Positions 40,505 to 49,620 of a DNA stretch of 64,000 nucleotides are shown in pieces. Position 1 is the first letter of the stretch, and every line of letters begins with the position of its first letter. Source of the DNA: Cellulomonas sp. WB94. Its GTDB lineage: Bacteria; Actinomycetota; Actinomycetes; Actinomycetales; Cellulomonadaceae. Under the pieces are notes generated by a model that saw only the letters and a program-made list of their open reading frames with translations, did no database searches and was not told the DNA's origin. Both the position numbers and the translations under genes were made by a program. The DNA lies in assembly GCF_003115775.1 (NCBI RefSeq), contig NZ_QEES01000002.1, forward strand, positions 2,716,766-2,780,765, given 5' to 3'.

Positions 40505-41443
40505 ATGTCGGAGGCGGTGAGGGAAGCGGTGGTCGGGGCGGTGGTGGAGACGCGGGTCGGGGCGGTGGCGGGGACACGGGACGAGCGCGCCGCCCTCGCT
40601 CGGGCCACCCTCGCACGCGCGGAGCTGCTGACCGGGGCGCGGAGCCTGCGCCGGCCTGCTCCCCAGACCCCCGTGCCCCACGTCCTCGCGCCCCAGGTCG
40701 CCGCGCCCACGGTCCCCGAGCCCGCGGTGCTGATGCCCGAGGTCCCGACGCCCCGGACGCGGGCGTGGGACGGCGCCCCGGTCCGCCGTACCTCTCTCGT
40801 CACGAGCGAGCGTCCCTCGCTGCCCGTTCCCCGCGTGCTCTCAGGTCTGCTGCCCGACGGGTTGCGTCGGGGCAGCACCGTGGCTGCGCTCGGGTCGACC
40901 TCGCTCGTCCTGGCGCTGCTCGCCGAGGCGTGCAGCGGCGGGGCCTGGGCCGCCGTCGTGGGGCAGCCGACCGTCGGTCTGCTGGCAGCCGCCCAGGCCG
41001 GGGTCGACCTCGAGCGGCTCGCGGTCGTGCCGCAGCCGGGGATCGAGGCGCCCACAGTGGTTGCCGCGCTGCTCGACGGTGTGGACGTCGTGCTGGTCGG
41101 CCCCGAGGCCGTCCTCACGGACGGTGACCGGCGTCGCCTGGTCTCTCGCGCGCGCGAGCGCGGGTCCGTGCTCCTGGCGAGCGGGACGTGGCCCGGGGCG
41201 GACGTCGTCCTGACGGCGGAGCGTGGGTGCTGGAGCGGGGTCGGTGCGGGCGACGGCCGGCTGCGCACGTGCGAGCTGCGGGTCACGCGTACCGGGCGCG
41301 GTGGTGCCGGTGTGCGTCAGAGCGTGGAGCTGACCCTGCCGCTGGTCCGGGGTCTCGGTCCCGTGGCGCCTGCTGTGCTGACAGGTCCGGTCGAGCCCGT
41401 CGAGCCGTCGGTCCCCCCTGTGCCGCTGCGGCTCGTCGGATGA
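40505..41443 (+). CDS. imuA': ImuA'-type accessory protein of the SOS mutasome
   Basis: 312 residues from an ATG with GGGAGGGG upstream. The second half resembles a RecA-like core without a Walker A motif: 'LPVPRVLSGLLPDGLRRGST', 'VAALGSTSLVLALLAEACSG', 'GAWAAVVGQPTVGLLAAAQA', 'GVDLERLAVVPQPG' and 'VVAALLDGVDVVLVGPEAVL'. The first 110 residues are low-complexity Pro/Val/Ala. The family is known from mycobacteria, where ImuA', ImuB and DnaE2 together cause damage-induced mutation; ImuA' bridges the polymerase to RecA and ImuB. Here it leads the operon behind an SOS box, and imuB follows after 15 bases. Confidence 0.9.
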   Translation: MSEAVREAVVGAVVETRVGAVAGTRDERAALARATLARAELLTGARSLRRPAPQTPVPHVLAPQVAAPTVPEPAVLMPEVPTPRTRAWDGAPVRRTSLVTSERPSLPVPRVLSGLLPDGLRRGSTVAALGSTSLVLALLAEACSGGAWAAVVGQPTVGLLAAAQAGVDLERLAVVPQPGIEAPTVVAALLDGVDVVLVGPEAVLTDGDRRRLVSRARERGSVLLASGTWPGADVVLTAERGCWSGVGAGDGRLRTCELRVTRTGRGGAGVRQSVELTLPLVRGLGPVAPAVLTGPVEPVEPSVPPVPLRLVG

Positions 41444-41458
41444 GACGGCGGGGATGAG

Positions 41459-42679
41459 GTGGCAACGATGAGCACCCGGACGACCGTCCTGTGGGTCCCG
41501 GACTGGCCGGTCGTCGCAGCGACCGAGGCCGAGCAGGTCCCGCCCCACCTGCCCGCCGCGGTGCACGACGCGCGTCGCGTCACGGCCGTGTCGGCTCTCG
41601 CGCGCGCCCAGGGGGTCCGCCGTGGGATGCGTCGGCGCCAGGCGCAGGGCTGCTGCCCCGAGCTCGTCCTGATCCCCGTCGACGAGGGGCGGGACGTCCG
41701 GCTCTTCGAACCGGTCGCCGCGGCGGTCGAGACCGTCGTGGCCGGGGTCGAGGTGGTCCGCGCCGGGCTGCTCCTGCTGCCTGCGGACGGCGCGAGCCGC
41801 TATCACGGTTCGGAGGAGGTGCTCTCGGAGCGCCTCGTCACGGCGGTCGCGGAGCAGACCGGGCACGAGGCCCACGTCGGCACGGCCGACGGGCTGCTCG
41901 CCTCGATCCTCGCAGCCCGGACCGGGAGCGTCGTCGAGCCGGGCGCGTCGCGGGAGTTCCTGGCACCGCGGGGGGTCGAGGACCTCGCGTACGCCGCGGT
42001 CCAGGACGGCGGCGTGCAGGACGTCGCGGAGCTCGTCGACCTGCTCGGACGGCTCGGGCTGCGCACCCTCGGTGATCTCGCAGTGCTCCCGGCAGGGGAT
42101 GTGCACGCGCGGTTCGGGCGCCTCGGCGCGTGGGCTCAGATGCTCGCGCGCGGCGACGACTCCCGGCCACCGGCCCTCCGACGACCCGAGACGGACCTCG
42201 AGGTGTCCTGCGCGCTCGACCCGCCCGCGGAGCGCGTGGACACGGCCACGTTCGTCGGCAGGCGCCTCGCGGAGGAGCTCCACGCGCTGCTCCTCGAGCA
42301 CTCGGCGATGTGCGGGCGGCTGCAGATCACCGCCCGCACGGAGGCGGGCGAGGAGCTCGTGCGCACCTGGCGCACCGACCTGGGCGGGCTCGGTGGGCTG
42401 ACCGCCGCCCGCATCACCGACCGCATCCGCTGGCAGCTCGAGGGCTGGCTCACCGCAGGGGCGCTCGCCGAGGGAGGCCGGACGCGGGGGAGCCGCGGCG
42501 CCGCGGATCGCGAGGTGCCGACCCGCGCGGCCCTCGTGCATCTCGCGATCGCGGCTCAGGAGGTCGCACCGGCGGGGGCGGAGCAGGGACGGCTGTGGGG
42601 CGGTCCGTCGGGCGGGGACCGGCGTGCGCACCGCGCGCTGGACCGTGTGCAGGGGCTCATCGGCGGTGGGGGGTGCTGA
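41459..42679 (+). CDS. imuB: ImuB, Y-family polymerase-like protein, N-terminal part ending at a frameshift
   Basis: 406 residues from GTG 41459 (ATG 41468 is an alternative). It has the Y-family layout without catalytic acidic residues, as expected for ImuB: 'TVLWVPDWPVVAATEAEQVP', 'VTAVSALARAQGVRRGMRRR', 'FEPVAAAVETVVAGVEVVRA', 'GLRTLGDLAVLPAGDVHARF' and 'VDTATFVGRRLAEELHALLL'. ImuB connects DnaE2 to the beta clamp. The frame stops early at TGA 42677-42679, just after a run of six G (42668-42673). The missing C-terminal domain continues in the -1 frame to 43101. One more G would restore a protein of about 548 residues, the usual length. Sequencing error, mutation and programmed frameshifting are all possible. 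Confidence 0.88.
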   Translation: MATMSTRTTVLWVPDWPVVAATEAEQVPPHLPAAVHDARRVTAVSALARAQGVRRGMRRRQAQGCCPELVLIPVDEGRDVRLFEPVAAAVETVVAGVEVVRAGLLLLPADGASRYHGSEEVLSERLVTAVAEQTGHEAHVGTADGLLASILAARTGSVVEPGASREFLAPRGVEDLAYAAVQDGGVQDVAELVDLLGRLGLRTLGDLAVLPAGDVHARFGRLGAWAQMLARGDDSRPPALRRPETDLEVSCALDPPAERVDTATFVGRRLAEELHALLLEHSAMCGRLQITARTEAGEELVRTWRTDLGGLGGLTAARITDRIRWQLEGWLTAGALAEGGRTRGSRGAADREVPTRAALVHLAIAAQEVAPAGAEQGRLWGGPSGGDRRAHRALDRVQGLIGGGGC

Positions 42680-43101
42680 CGGCTGCGCTGCAGGGCGGCC
42701 GGGACATGCGGGACCAGGTGCACCTGCGGCCCTGGGGGGAGCAGGCGCCCGCGCAGCGGCCGGTCGATCGACCGTGGCCCGGGCAGCTGCCCCCGCCTGC
42801 CCCCGCGACCGTCCTGCGGGAGCCCGAGCCTGTCGACCTGCTCGACGCCGCGGGGGTGCCCGTCGGTCTCGACACCCGGTTCGCTCTGAGTGCGTCACCC
42901 GCGACGCTGGCCCGGCGTGGCCCGGGCGTCGGCCGGGGTCGCGTCGTGGTCGGCTGGGCCGGGCCGTGGCCGCTCGCCGAGCGGTGGTGGTCGGACGAGC
43001 CCCGGTACCGCACGCACCTCCAGGTCGCTCTGGAGGACGGCTCGGCGCTGCTGCTGGCGCACACCGCGGAGACCTGGACGTGCGAAGCGGTCTACGACTG
43101 A
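42673..43101 (+). CDS. imuB: ImuB C-terminal part, in the -1 frame after the G6 run
   Basis: 142 residues if started at GTG 42673, which overlaps the TGA of the first part. The sequence 'VLTAALQGGRDMRDQVHLRP', 'PATVLREPEPVDLLDAAGVP' and 'VVVGWAGPWPLAERWWSDE', ending 'TWTCEAVYD', is the standard ImuB C-terminal domain. It continues smoothly from 'RALDRVQGLIGGGG' of the first part. It could be made separately by coupled initiation, by frameshifting, or only in the strain if the G count here is wrong. The DnaE2-binding region of ImuB lies in this part, so loss would matter. Confidence 0.75.
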   Translation: MLTAALQGGRDMRDQVHLRPWGEQAPAQRPVDRPWPGQLPPPAPATVLREPEPVDLLDAAGVPVGLDTRFALSASPATLARRGPGVGRGRVVVGWAGPWPLAERWWSDEPRYRTHLQVALEDGSALLLAHTAETWTCEAVYD

Positions 43102-43151
43102 CGGTGCGGTCCAAGGCGTTTGACAACGCCGAACCACCGTCGTTCACTGGT

Positions 43152-43167
43152 TCGAACACCTGTTCGA
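43152..43167. promoter_or_regulatory. SOS box (LexA site) before dnaE2
   Basis: TCGAACACCTGTTCGA is a perfect LexA consensus, 20 bases upstream of the dnaE2 ATG and 50 bases after the end of imuB. A second box means dnaE2 can be induced independently of the imuA'B transcript. Confidence 0.9.
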
Positions 43168-43187
43168 ACTTCGAGGGAGCGTGACGC

Positions 43188-46100
43188 ATGGGCTCGTCCT
43201 CGGCGCCGCGGTACGCGGAGCTGCACGCCCACTCGGCGTTCAGCTTCCTCGACGGAGCGAGCCACCCCGAGGAGCTCGCCGCCGAGGCGACCAGGCTCGG
43301 CCTGTCCGCGCTCGCGGTGACGGATCACGACGGGCTGTACGGCGTGGTCCGGTTCGCCGAGGCGGCCCGGGCGGTCGGGCTCCCCACGGTGTTCGGCGCG
43401 GAGCTGCACCTGCCTGCGCCCGGGCGTCTCGGGTCGCGGGCCTCGGGCGTGACCACCGGCGCGGCCCGGCCCGCCGGGTCGACGCGGCCCGGCCCCGACG
43501 TGCTCGATGCACCGACCGGCATCCCCGACCCGAGGGCCACGCACCTGCTCGTCCTCGCGCGCGGACCCGACGGCTACCGCGCGCTGTCGAGCGCGATCGC
43601 GACGGCGCACCTCGCGACCGGGACCAAGGGCGCAGCGCGCTACCGCCCGGAGGAGCTCGCCGAGCAGGCTGCCGGGCAGTGGCTCGTGCTCACCGGCTGC
43701 CGCAAGGGTGCGGTGCGACGCGCGCTCGCGGGCGGGTCGCCCACCGGCGCCGCCGTCACACCCGAGGGTTTCGTCGCGGCACGCGGCGAGCTCGACCGGC
43801 TCGCCGCACTTTTCGGCCGGGACAACGTCGCGGTCGAGGTCACGGAGTCGGGTGACCCGCTCGACGGCGAGCGCAACGACGCCCTCGCAGCCCTCGCGGC
43901 CGCGACGGGGCTCCCCCTCGTCGCGACGGGCAACGTCCACTACGCGACACCGCGCGACGCCGACCTCGCGGCTGCGCTCGCGGCGGTACGGGCGCGCTCG
44001 TCGCTCGAGGACCTCGACGGCTGGCTGCCCGGCGCCCCGACGGCCCACCTGCGCTCGCCGGCCGAGATGCTCGCGCGCCACCGTCGTCACCCCCAGGCGG
44101 TCGCGACGGCTGCGGAGCTGGGTGCCGAGTGCGCGTTCGACCTCGCGCTCGTGGCGCCGAAGCTCCCGCCGTACCCGGTCCCGGCCGGCCACACCGAGGC
44201 GACCTGGCTCCGCGAGCTGGTCCGGCGCGGCGCCCTGGAGATCTACGGACCGCCCGAGTCCGAGCGGGTGCCGGGCGCGTATGCGCAGCTCGAGCACGAG
44301 CTGCGGATCATCGAGGGCCTCGGCTTCCCCGGGTACTTCCTCGTCGTCTACGACCTCGTCGACTTCTGCCGTCGCAACGGGATCCTTGCGCAGGGCCGCG
44401 GCTCGGCCGCCAACTCGGCGGTCTGCTACGCGCTGCGGGTCACGGCGGTCGACGCGGTCAAGCACGGGCTGCTCTTCGAGCGCTTCCTTGCTCCGGAGCG
44501 GGACGGTCCGCCGGACATCGACGTCGACATCGAGTCGGAGCGGCGCGAGGAGGTCATCCAGTACGTCTACGCCACCCACGGTCGTACACATGCGGCGCAG
44601 GTCGCGAACGTCATCTCCTACCGGCCCCGCTCGGCGGTCCGGGACGCCGCCCGGGCGCTGGGTCACGACGTCGGGCAGCAGGACGCCTGGAGCAAGTCGA
44701 TCGACCGGTGGGGGAGCCTGCGCGGACCGGACCCCGTCACAGCGGACGGGCGGGACGCGGTGACCGGCCGGGAGGAGCGCGCCAAGCATCGGGACGCGAT
44801 GTGGGGTGCGGCACCCGAGCCCCCCGCGCACGACCTCGACGAGATCCCGGCACCCGTGATCGACCTCGCCCAGCGGTTCCTGCGGCTGCCGCGCCACCTC
44901 GGCATCCACTCGGGCGGCATGGTCATGTGCGACCGGCCCGTCATCGAGGTGTGCCCGGTCGAGTGGGCCCGGATGCCCGGACGCACGGTGCTGCAGTGGG
45001 ACAAGGAGGACTGTGCCGACGCGGGCCTCGTGAAGTTCGACCTGCTCGGGCTCGGCATGCTCACGGCGCTGCGGATCGCGTTCGACCTGGTCCGGGAGCA
45101 CGAGGGGGTGAGCCTCGACCTGCACGGGCTGCCGGACGAGGACCCGCTCGTCTACGACCTGCTGTGCGCGGCGGACACGGTCGGGGTGTTCCAGGTCGAG
45201 TCGCGCGCCCAGATGGGGACGCTGCCGCGCCTGCAGCCCCGACGCTTCTACGACATCGTCGTCGAGGTCGCGCTCATCCGGCCCGGACCGATCCAGGGCG
45301 GGTCGGTGCACCCGTACATCAACCGGGTCCACGGCCGGGAGCCGGTCACGTACCTGCACCCGAAGCTCGAGAAGTCCCTCGCGAAGACCCTCGGCGTGCC
45401 GCTGTTCCAGGAGCAGCTCATGCAGATGGCGATCGACGTCGCCGACTTCACCCCGACGGAGGCCGACCAGCTGCGCCGCGCGATGGGGTCCAAGCGGTCG
45501 ACGGAGCGCATGGAGGCGTTGCACGGACGGCTGCTCAAGGGGATGGCAGCCAACGGCATCACGGCCGCTGTCGGCGAGCAGATCTTCGACAAGCTCAAGG
45601 CGTTCGCAGACTTCGGGTTCCCCGAGTCGCACGCCTACTCGTTCGCCTACCTCGTCTACGCGAGCGCCTGGCTCAAGGTGCACCACCCGGCGGCGTTCTA
45701 CGCGGGGCTGCTCGCCGCGCAGCCGATGGGCTTCTACTCCCCGCAGTCCCTCGTGGCCGACGCGCGGCGGCACGGTCTGACGGTGCTACGCCCTGACGTG
45801 CAGGCGTCCGCGGTCCAGGCGACCGTCGAGCGCACGGCGCCGGCGCCGGTCGACGGTGAGCCCCGGCTCGTCCCCGCCCCGTCGGGGACGGCGCCGAGCG
45901 ACCAGCACGCCTCCGGGTCAGCAGGTCGGTCGCTCGCGGTGCGGCTCGGCCTCGCGTCGGTCCGCAACGTCGGTACGGAGGTCGCGGAGCGGCTCGTGGC
46001 CGAGCGCGCCCAGGCTGGGTCGTTCGCCGACCTGCGCGGCCTGGTCCGCCGGGTGCGGCTGTCGACCAGCCACCTCGAGGCGCTCGCGACGGGTGGTGCG

Positions 46101-46634
46101 CTCGACAGCCTCGGTGCGACGCGTCGCGAGGCCCTCTGGGCTGCGGGGGCGCTCGCACAGGAGGGCCCCGACACGCTGCCGGGTGTGTCGGTGGGGGTCA
46201 GCGCTCCCATGCTCCCGGGGATGAGCGACGTCGAGCTCGCCGTGGCGGACGTGTGGGCGACGGGCATCTCGGTCGACTCCTACCCCACGCAGCACGTGCG
46301 TGCCGGGCTCGACGCCGCCGGGGTCCTGCGGGTCGAGCAGGTGTACCGCCACGAGGCGGGCCGTCGGGTCGCGGTCGCCGGAGTGGTCACGCACCGCCAG
46401 CGTCCGGGGACGGCGGGTGGGGTCACGTTCCTGTCGCTCGAGGACGAGACGGGTCTCCTGAACGTGATCTGCACGACGGGCCTGTGGCAGCGGTTCCGCA
46501 AGGTGGCGCGCACGTCGTCGGCCCTCGTCGTGCGCGGGCGGGTCGAGCGGGCCGACGGTGCGACGAACCTGCTCGCCGAGCACCTGGCCCCGCTCTCGCT
46601 GCGGGTCCGGGCGACGTCGCGCGACTTCCGTTGA
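43188..46634 (+). CDS. dnaE2: Error-prone DNA polymerase III alpha subunit
   Basis: 1148 residues. It is the C-family translesion polymerase of the SOS mutasome. The N-terminal PHP domain is 'YAELHAHSAFSFLDGASHPE', 'LAVTDHDGLYGVVRF' and 'LVATGNVHYATP'. The palm has 'GILAQGRGSAANSAVCYALR' and the acidic pair in 'DGPPDIDVDIESERREEVIQ'. The fingers and beta-binding region are 'FPESHAYSFAYLVYASAWLK' and 'HHPAAFYAGLLAAQPMGFYS'. The C terminus carries the OB fold ('VTFLSLEDETGLLNVI'). The length and PHP-first layout match DnaE2 rather than replicative DnaE1. It sits behind its own SOS box, downstream of imuA' and the split imuB, and is convergent with the permease gene after 12 bases. Confidence 0.96.
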   Translation: MGSSSAPRYAELHAHSAFSFLDGASHPEELAAEATRLGLSALAVTDHDGLYGVVRFAEAARAVGLPTVFGAELHLPAPGRLGSRASGVTTGAARPAGSTRPGPDVLDAPTGIPDPRATHLLVLARGPDGYRALSSAIATAHLATGTKGAARYRPEELAEQAAGQWLVLTGCRKGAVRRALAGGSPTGAAVTPEGFVAARGELDRLAALFGRDNVAVEVTESGDPLDGERNDALAALAAATGLPLVATGNVHYATPRDADLAAALAAVRARSSLEDLDGWLPGAPTAHLRSPAEMLARHRRHPQAVATAAELGAECAFDLALVAPKLPPYPVPAGHTEATWLRELVRRGALEIYGPPESERVPGAYAQLEHELRIIEGLGFPGYFLVVYDLVDFCRRNGILAQGRGSAANSAVCYALRVTAVDAVKHGLLFERFLAPERDGPPDIDVDIESERREEVIQYVYATHGRTHAAQVANVISYRPRSAVRDAARALGHDVGQQDAWSKSIDRWGSLRGPDPVTADGRDAVTGREERAKHRDAMWGAAPEPPAHDLDEIPAPVIDLAQRFLRLPRHLGIHSGGMVMCDRPVIEVCPVEWARMPGRTVLQWDKEDCADAGLVKFDLLGLGMLTALRIAFDLVREHEGVSLDLHGLPDEDPLVYDLLCAADTVGVFQVESRAQMGTLPRLQPRRFYDIVVEVALIRPGPIQGGSVHPYINRVHGREPVTYLHPKLEKSLAKTLGVPLFQEQLMQMAIDVADFTPTEADQLRRAMGSKRSTERMEALHGRLLKGMAANGITAAVGEQIFDKLKAFADFGFPESHAYSFAYLVYASAWLKVHHPAAFYAGLLAAQPMGFYSPQSLVADARRHGLTVLRPDVQASAVQATVERTAPAPVDGEPRLVPAPSGTAPSDQHASGSAGRSLAVRLGLASVRNVGTEVAERLVAERAQAGSFADLRGLVRRVRLSTSHLEALATGGALDSLGATRREALWAAGALAQEGPDTLPGVSVGVSAPMLPGMSDVELAVADVWATGISVDSYPTQHVRAGLDAAGVLRVEQVYRHEAGRRVAVAGVVTHRQRPGTAGGVTFLSLEDETGLLNVICTTGLWQRFRKVARTSSALVVRGRVERADGATNLLAEHLAPLSLRVRATSRDFR

Positions 46635-46646
46635 GGTTCCTCGGTG

Positions 46647-47888
46647 CTAACCGGCGTCGGCGGGCGTCGCGGGCTCGGGGAACTCGACGTCCTCGTCCGA
46701 CTCGGCCTCCTGCTCCTCGTCCATCGGTGGGTCCATCCGCCGGAGCTTGGAGAAGACGGCCCACGCCACCGCGACGAGCGGAACCGCGATGACCGCCCCC
46801 AGGATGCCCGCGGTCAGCGTCCCGGCGGTGACGGTGACCGCGATGACGACCGGGTGCAGCGAGACCTGCCGGCCCATGACGAGCGGCTGGAGGATGTGGC
46901 CCTCGAACTGCCCGATGAGCGCGATGCAGATCCCGACGACGCCGGCCGAGATCGGGCCGTTGGCAGCGAGGGCGACGATCATCGCGACGACCATCGCCGC
47001 CGGCGCACCGACGAGCGGGATGAACGCGCCGATGAGGACCAGCACGGCGAGCGGTGCGGCGAGCGGGACCCCGATGATCGACAGCGCGATGAAGGCGAGG
47101 AAGCCGTCCGTCGTGGCGATGATCACCGTTCCGCGCGTGTACCCGGAGAACGTGTACCACCCGGCGCCCGCGGCGACCTGCCAGCCCTCGCGCACGCGCA
47201 CGGGCAGCTGGTTGAGGAACCAGGTCCACAGCTCGTGGCCCCGGGCGAGGAAAAAGACGGTGCAGAAGACGGCGAGGGCGAGCGCCGTGAACACCTGGAC
47301 GACGGAACCGGCGCTGGCCGCGGCCTGACTGGCCAGGTCGCCGGCATGCTGCTGCACCCATTCGCGGCCCGTGTCGATCCACTGGACGATCTGGTCGTTC
47401 GTGATCGTGAACGGGAGCTGGCCGTTCTCCAGGAACTTCGTGATCTCGCCGATGCCGTTGCCGAACTGCTTCGACAGCGCGTCCCACTGGTTCGCGACCG
47501 AGTAGCCGACGTAGGTGAGCATGCCCGCGAAGACGGCGATGCCTCCGAGCAGCGCGATGGCGGTCGCGAGGCCCCGCGGCATGACCCGGGCGAGGAGGTC
47601 GACGAGAGGCCGCAGCACGGCGGTGAACACGAAGGCGATGAACACGGCGATGAAGAGCAGCTGGACCCGCGACGTGGCGTAGAACACGACGGCGATCGCG
47701 GCGGCGACGACCAGCAGCCGCCACGACACGCCGGCCATCTCACGCAACCACTTCGGGGCGGTCTGCTCGTACCCGACGACCGACGGGTTGCGTCGCGCGC
47801 CCGCGACCTTCCGGGCTGCCGGACTGGCCCCGACGAGGTGCCGCAGCGACGTCGCCGACCTGTCGCCCTGGTTGTCCTGATCCGTCAT
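46647..47888 (-). CDS. AI-2E family transporter (PerM-like permease)
   Basis: 413 residues with about eight membrane spans: 'VSWRLLVVAAAIAVVFYATS', 'VQLLFIAVFIAFVFTAVLRP', 'ALALAVFCTVFFLARGHELW', 'ATTDGFLAFIALSIIGVPLA', 'LAVLVLIGAFIPLVGAPAAM', 'GVVGICIALIGQFEGHILQP' and 'TLTAGILGAVIAVPLVAVAW'. The 'FIPLVGAPAAMV' and 'EGHILQPLVMG' motifs define the AI-2E/PerM family. Transport of AI-2, ions or other solutes has been proposed for members; the substrate here is unknown. The N-terminal 55 and C-terminal 30 residues are cytoplasmic, the latter strongly acidic. Confidence 0.93.
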   Translation of the reverse strand: MTDQDNQGDRSATSLRHLVGASPAARKVAGARRNPSVVGYEQTAPKWLREMAGVSWRLLVVAAAIAVVFYATSRVQLLFIAVFIAFVFTAVLRPLVDLLARVMPRGLATAIALLGGIAVFAGMLTYVGYSVANQWDALSKQFGNGIGEITKFLENGQLPFTITNDQIVQWIDTGREWVQQHAGDLASQAAASAGSVVQVFTALALAVFCTVFFLARGHELWTWFLNQLPVRVREGWQVAAGAGWYTFSGYTRGTVIIATTDGFLAFIALSIIGVPLAAPLAVLVLIGAFIPLVGAPAAMVVAMIVALAANGPISAGVVGICIALIGQFEGHILQPLVMGRQVSLHPVVIAVTVTAGTLTAGILGAVIAVPLVAVAWAVFSKLRRMDPPMDEEQEAESDEDVEFPEPATPADAG

Positions 47889-48013
47889 GGCGGCAAGTCT
47901 GCCCTGTCGCGCGAATTCCTGTCCGGCGGCGACACCGTGCTATCTTTACCGCCGCACCTGACAGGTCGACAGGCAGTGCTCAGCACCGCTTGGCGAACCC
48001 GTCTGGTCCACCT

Positions 48014-48096
48014 GTCCGGGTGGCGGAATGGCAGACGCGCTAGCTTGAGGTGCTAGTGCCCGAAAGGGCGTGGGGGTTCAAGTCCCCCTCCGGACA
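48014..48096 (+). tRNA. tRNA-Leu, anticodon GAG
   Basis: An 83-nt class II tRNA. The acceptor arm GTCCGGG pairs with TCCGGAC (one G-U), the D arm is GGCGGAATGGCAGACGCG, and the anticodon loop TTGAGGT has GAG at 48047-48049. A long variable arm (GTGCCCGAAAGGGCGT) and T arm GGGGGTTCAAGTCCCCC follow. The discriminator is A, and CCA is not encoded. A TATCTT-like -10 box lies at about 47940-47946. A hairpin terminator follows. Confidence 0.96.
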
Positions 48097-48120
48097 CTCG
48101 TTGAGACAGCGAACATGTAA

Positions 48121-48152
48121 GGCTCTGACCAGCGGAGACGCGGGTCGGAGCC
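48121..48152 (+). terminator. Terminator of the tRNA-Leu gene
   Basis: GGCTCTGAC (48121-48129) pairs with GTCGGAGCC (48144-48152), nine positions with one G-U, followed by TTTCGT. It lies 24 bases after the tRNA. Confidence 0.7.
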
Positions 48153-48370
48153 TTTCGTGTGTCAGCCCGTGCGAAGGCGGTACCGGGGACCCGGCACAGC
48201 CCCGAGCCGACGGCTGAGATCGTGCCCGGTTAGGTGCGGAAGGCCCGACGTCCGGGTTCTGGCTGAGTGCTTCGCGCCCGACGACGACAGCCCTCTCGAA
48301 CGGGTTGAAGCGTGCGGCCTCTGCCCGCGCTCGGCATGCCAGTCGCGGCGACGCACCCCACACTGGGGTG

Positions 48371-49345
48371 ATGCCACGACTCCGCAGGGTCCGGGCCGGC
48401 GACCCCGGGTGGACACGGCGCAGGCACGGCCGCGGGTTCACCTACCTCGACGAGACGGGCACCCGGATCACCGATCCGGAGATCGTTGCGCGGTGCCGGG
48501 ATCTCGTCATCCCGCCGGCGTGGCGGGACGTCTGGATCTGTCCCTTTCCGCAGGGCCACATCCAGGCGATGGGCACCGACGACGCCAGCCGCCGCCAGTA
48601 CCTCTACCACCCGCAGTGGCGCAAGCGCCGGGATCGCGCCAAGCACGAGCAGGTCCTCGAGGTCGCCCAGCGGCTGCCTCGGGCGCGACGCGGCGTGCGC
48701 GCGGATCTCGCGCTGCCCGGCATTCCGCGCGAGAAGGTCCTTGCGCTCGCCTTCCGGCTGCTGGACGACGCCTACTTCCGGGCCGGCGGCGAGAGCTACG
48801 CCAAGGAGAACGGCAGCTACGGCCTGGCCACGGTGCTGCGCGACCACGTCGAGATCGACGGGGATCGGGTCACCTTCTGCTACCCCGCCAAGAGCGGACA
48901 GGTCCGGCGGTCCCAGGTCGAGGATCCGGCCGTGAGCGGTCTGATCCGTGAGCTGAGGGACAGGGACGACCCCGGCACCGAGCTGCTCGCCTGGCAGGAC
49001 GACGCCGGGTGGCACGACGTGACGAGCGGTGACATCCAGGCCGACGTGAAGCAGCGGTTGGGCCCCGAGGCTCGGCCCAAGGACTTCCGGACGTGGCACG
49101 CGACGGTCATGGCGGCGACCGGCCTCGCGCAGGCTGGCCCGCCGCCACGCTCCGAGCGCGCGCGCCGGCGCGTCGTGGCGGGCGTCGTCAAGGATGTCGC
49201 CGGAGTGCTCGGGAACACGCCGGCAGTGTGCCGGTCCGCCTACATCGACCCTCGCCTGATCGACCTCTGGGAGCGCGGGCAGATGATCACGCCGGGACGG
49301 GCCCGCGCGCCGGTTGAGCGAGCAGTGCTCGAGCTGCTCACATGA
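48371..49345 (+). CDS. DNA topoisomerase IB (poxvirus-like)
   Basis: 324 residues from ATG 48371 ('MPRLRRVRAGDPGWTRRRHG'); 22 extra codons upstream have no ribosome site. The N-terminal domain has 'GFTYLDETGTRITDPEIVAR', 'LVIPPAWRDVWICPFPQGHI' and 'QAMGTDDASRRQYLYHPQWR'. The catalytic domain has 'VLALAFRLLDDAYFRAGGES', 'YGLATVLRDHVEIDGD', 'PKDFRTWHATVMAA' and nucleophile Y291 in 'RSAYIDPRLIDLWERG'. It relaxes supercoils by single-strand cuts with a 3'-phosphotyrosine link and needs no ATP. It is common in soil actinobacteria. The gene stands alone after the tRNA. Confidence 0.95.
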   Translation: MPRLRRVRAGDPGWTRRRHGRGFTYLDETGTRITDPEIVARCRDLVIPPAWRDVWICPFPQGHIQAMGTDDASRRQYLYHPQWRKRRDRAKHEQVLEVAQRLPRARRGVRADLALPGIPREKVLALAFRLLDDAYFRAGGESYAKENGSYGLATVLRDHVEIDGDRVTFCYPAKSGQVRRSQVEDPAVSGLIRELRDRDDPGTELLAWQDDAGWHDVTSGDIQADVKQRLGPEARPKDFRTWHATVMAATGLAQAGPPPRSERARRRVVAGVVKDVAGVLGNTPAVCRSAYIDPRLIDLWERGQMITPGRARAPVERAVLELLT

Positions 49346-49620
49346 CCGCGAGCCGCGACCCATGGCGCGCGGGCGGGTTCGCACCGTCGTCCTGAGTCGC
49401 GCACCGTCGCTTGTCGGGCACACGAAAGGCCCGGGATCTGGCGGGATCAACCGGGCCTCAAGTGCGTCGAGAACCGCGAACGGATTCGACGTCCCTAGCA
49501 TCGCACACCCGCGAGCACCTTGTCGGCCTCGTCGCGCGGAGTCACGACTCCCGCACCGGCATGATGGGCGCAGGGCCCGTGCCCGCGCGAACCGGTCGCG
49601 CGACGACCCCGGAGGCTTCG

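Noticed and set aside
43092..45773. 893-codon minus frame opposite dnaE2
   Set aside because: It is a shadow of a conserved polymerase gene with no plausible start.
48014..48096. tRNA-Leu as an attachment site for a second element
   Set aside because: No integrase lies nearby and no direct repeat of the tRNA 3' end was seen in the window.
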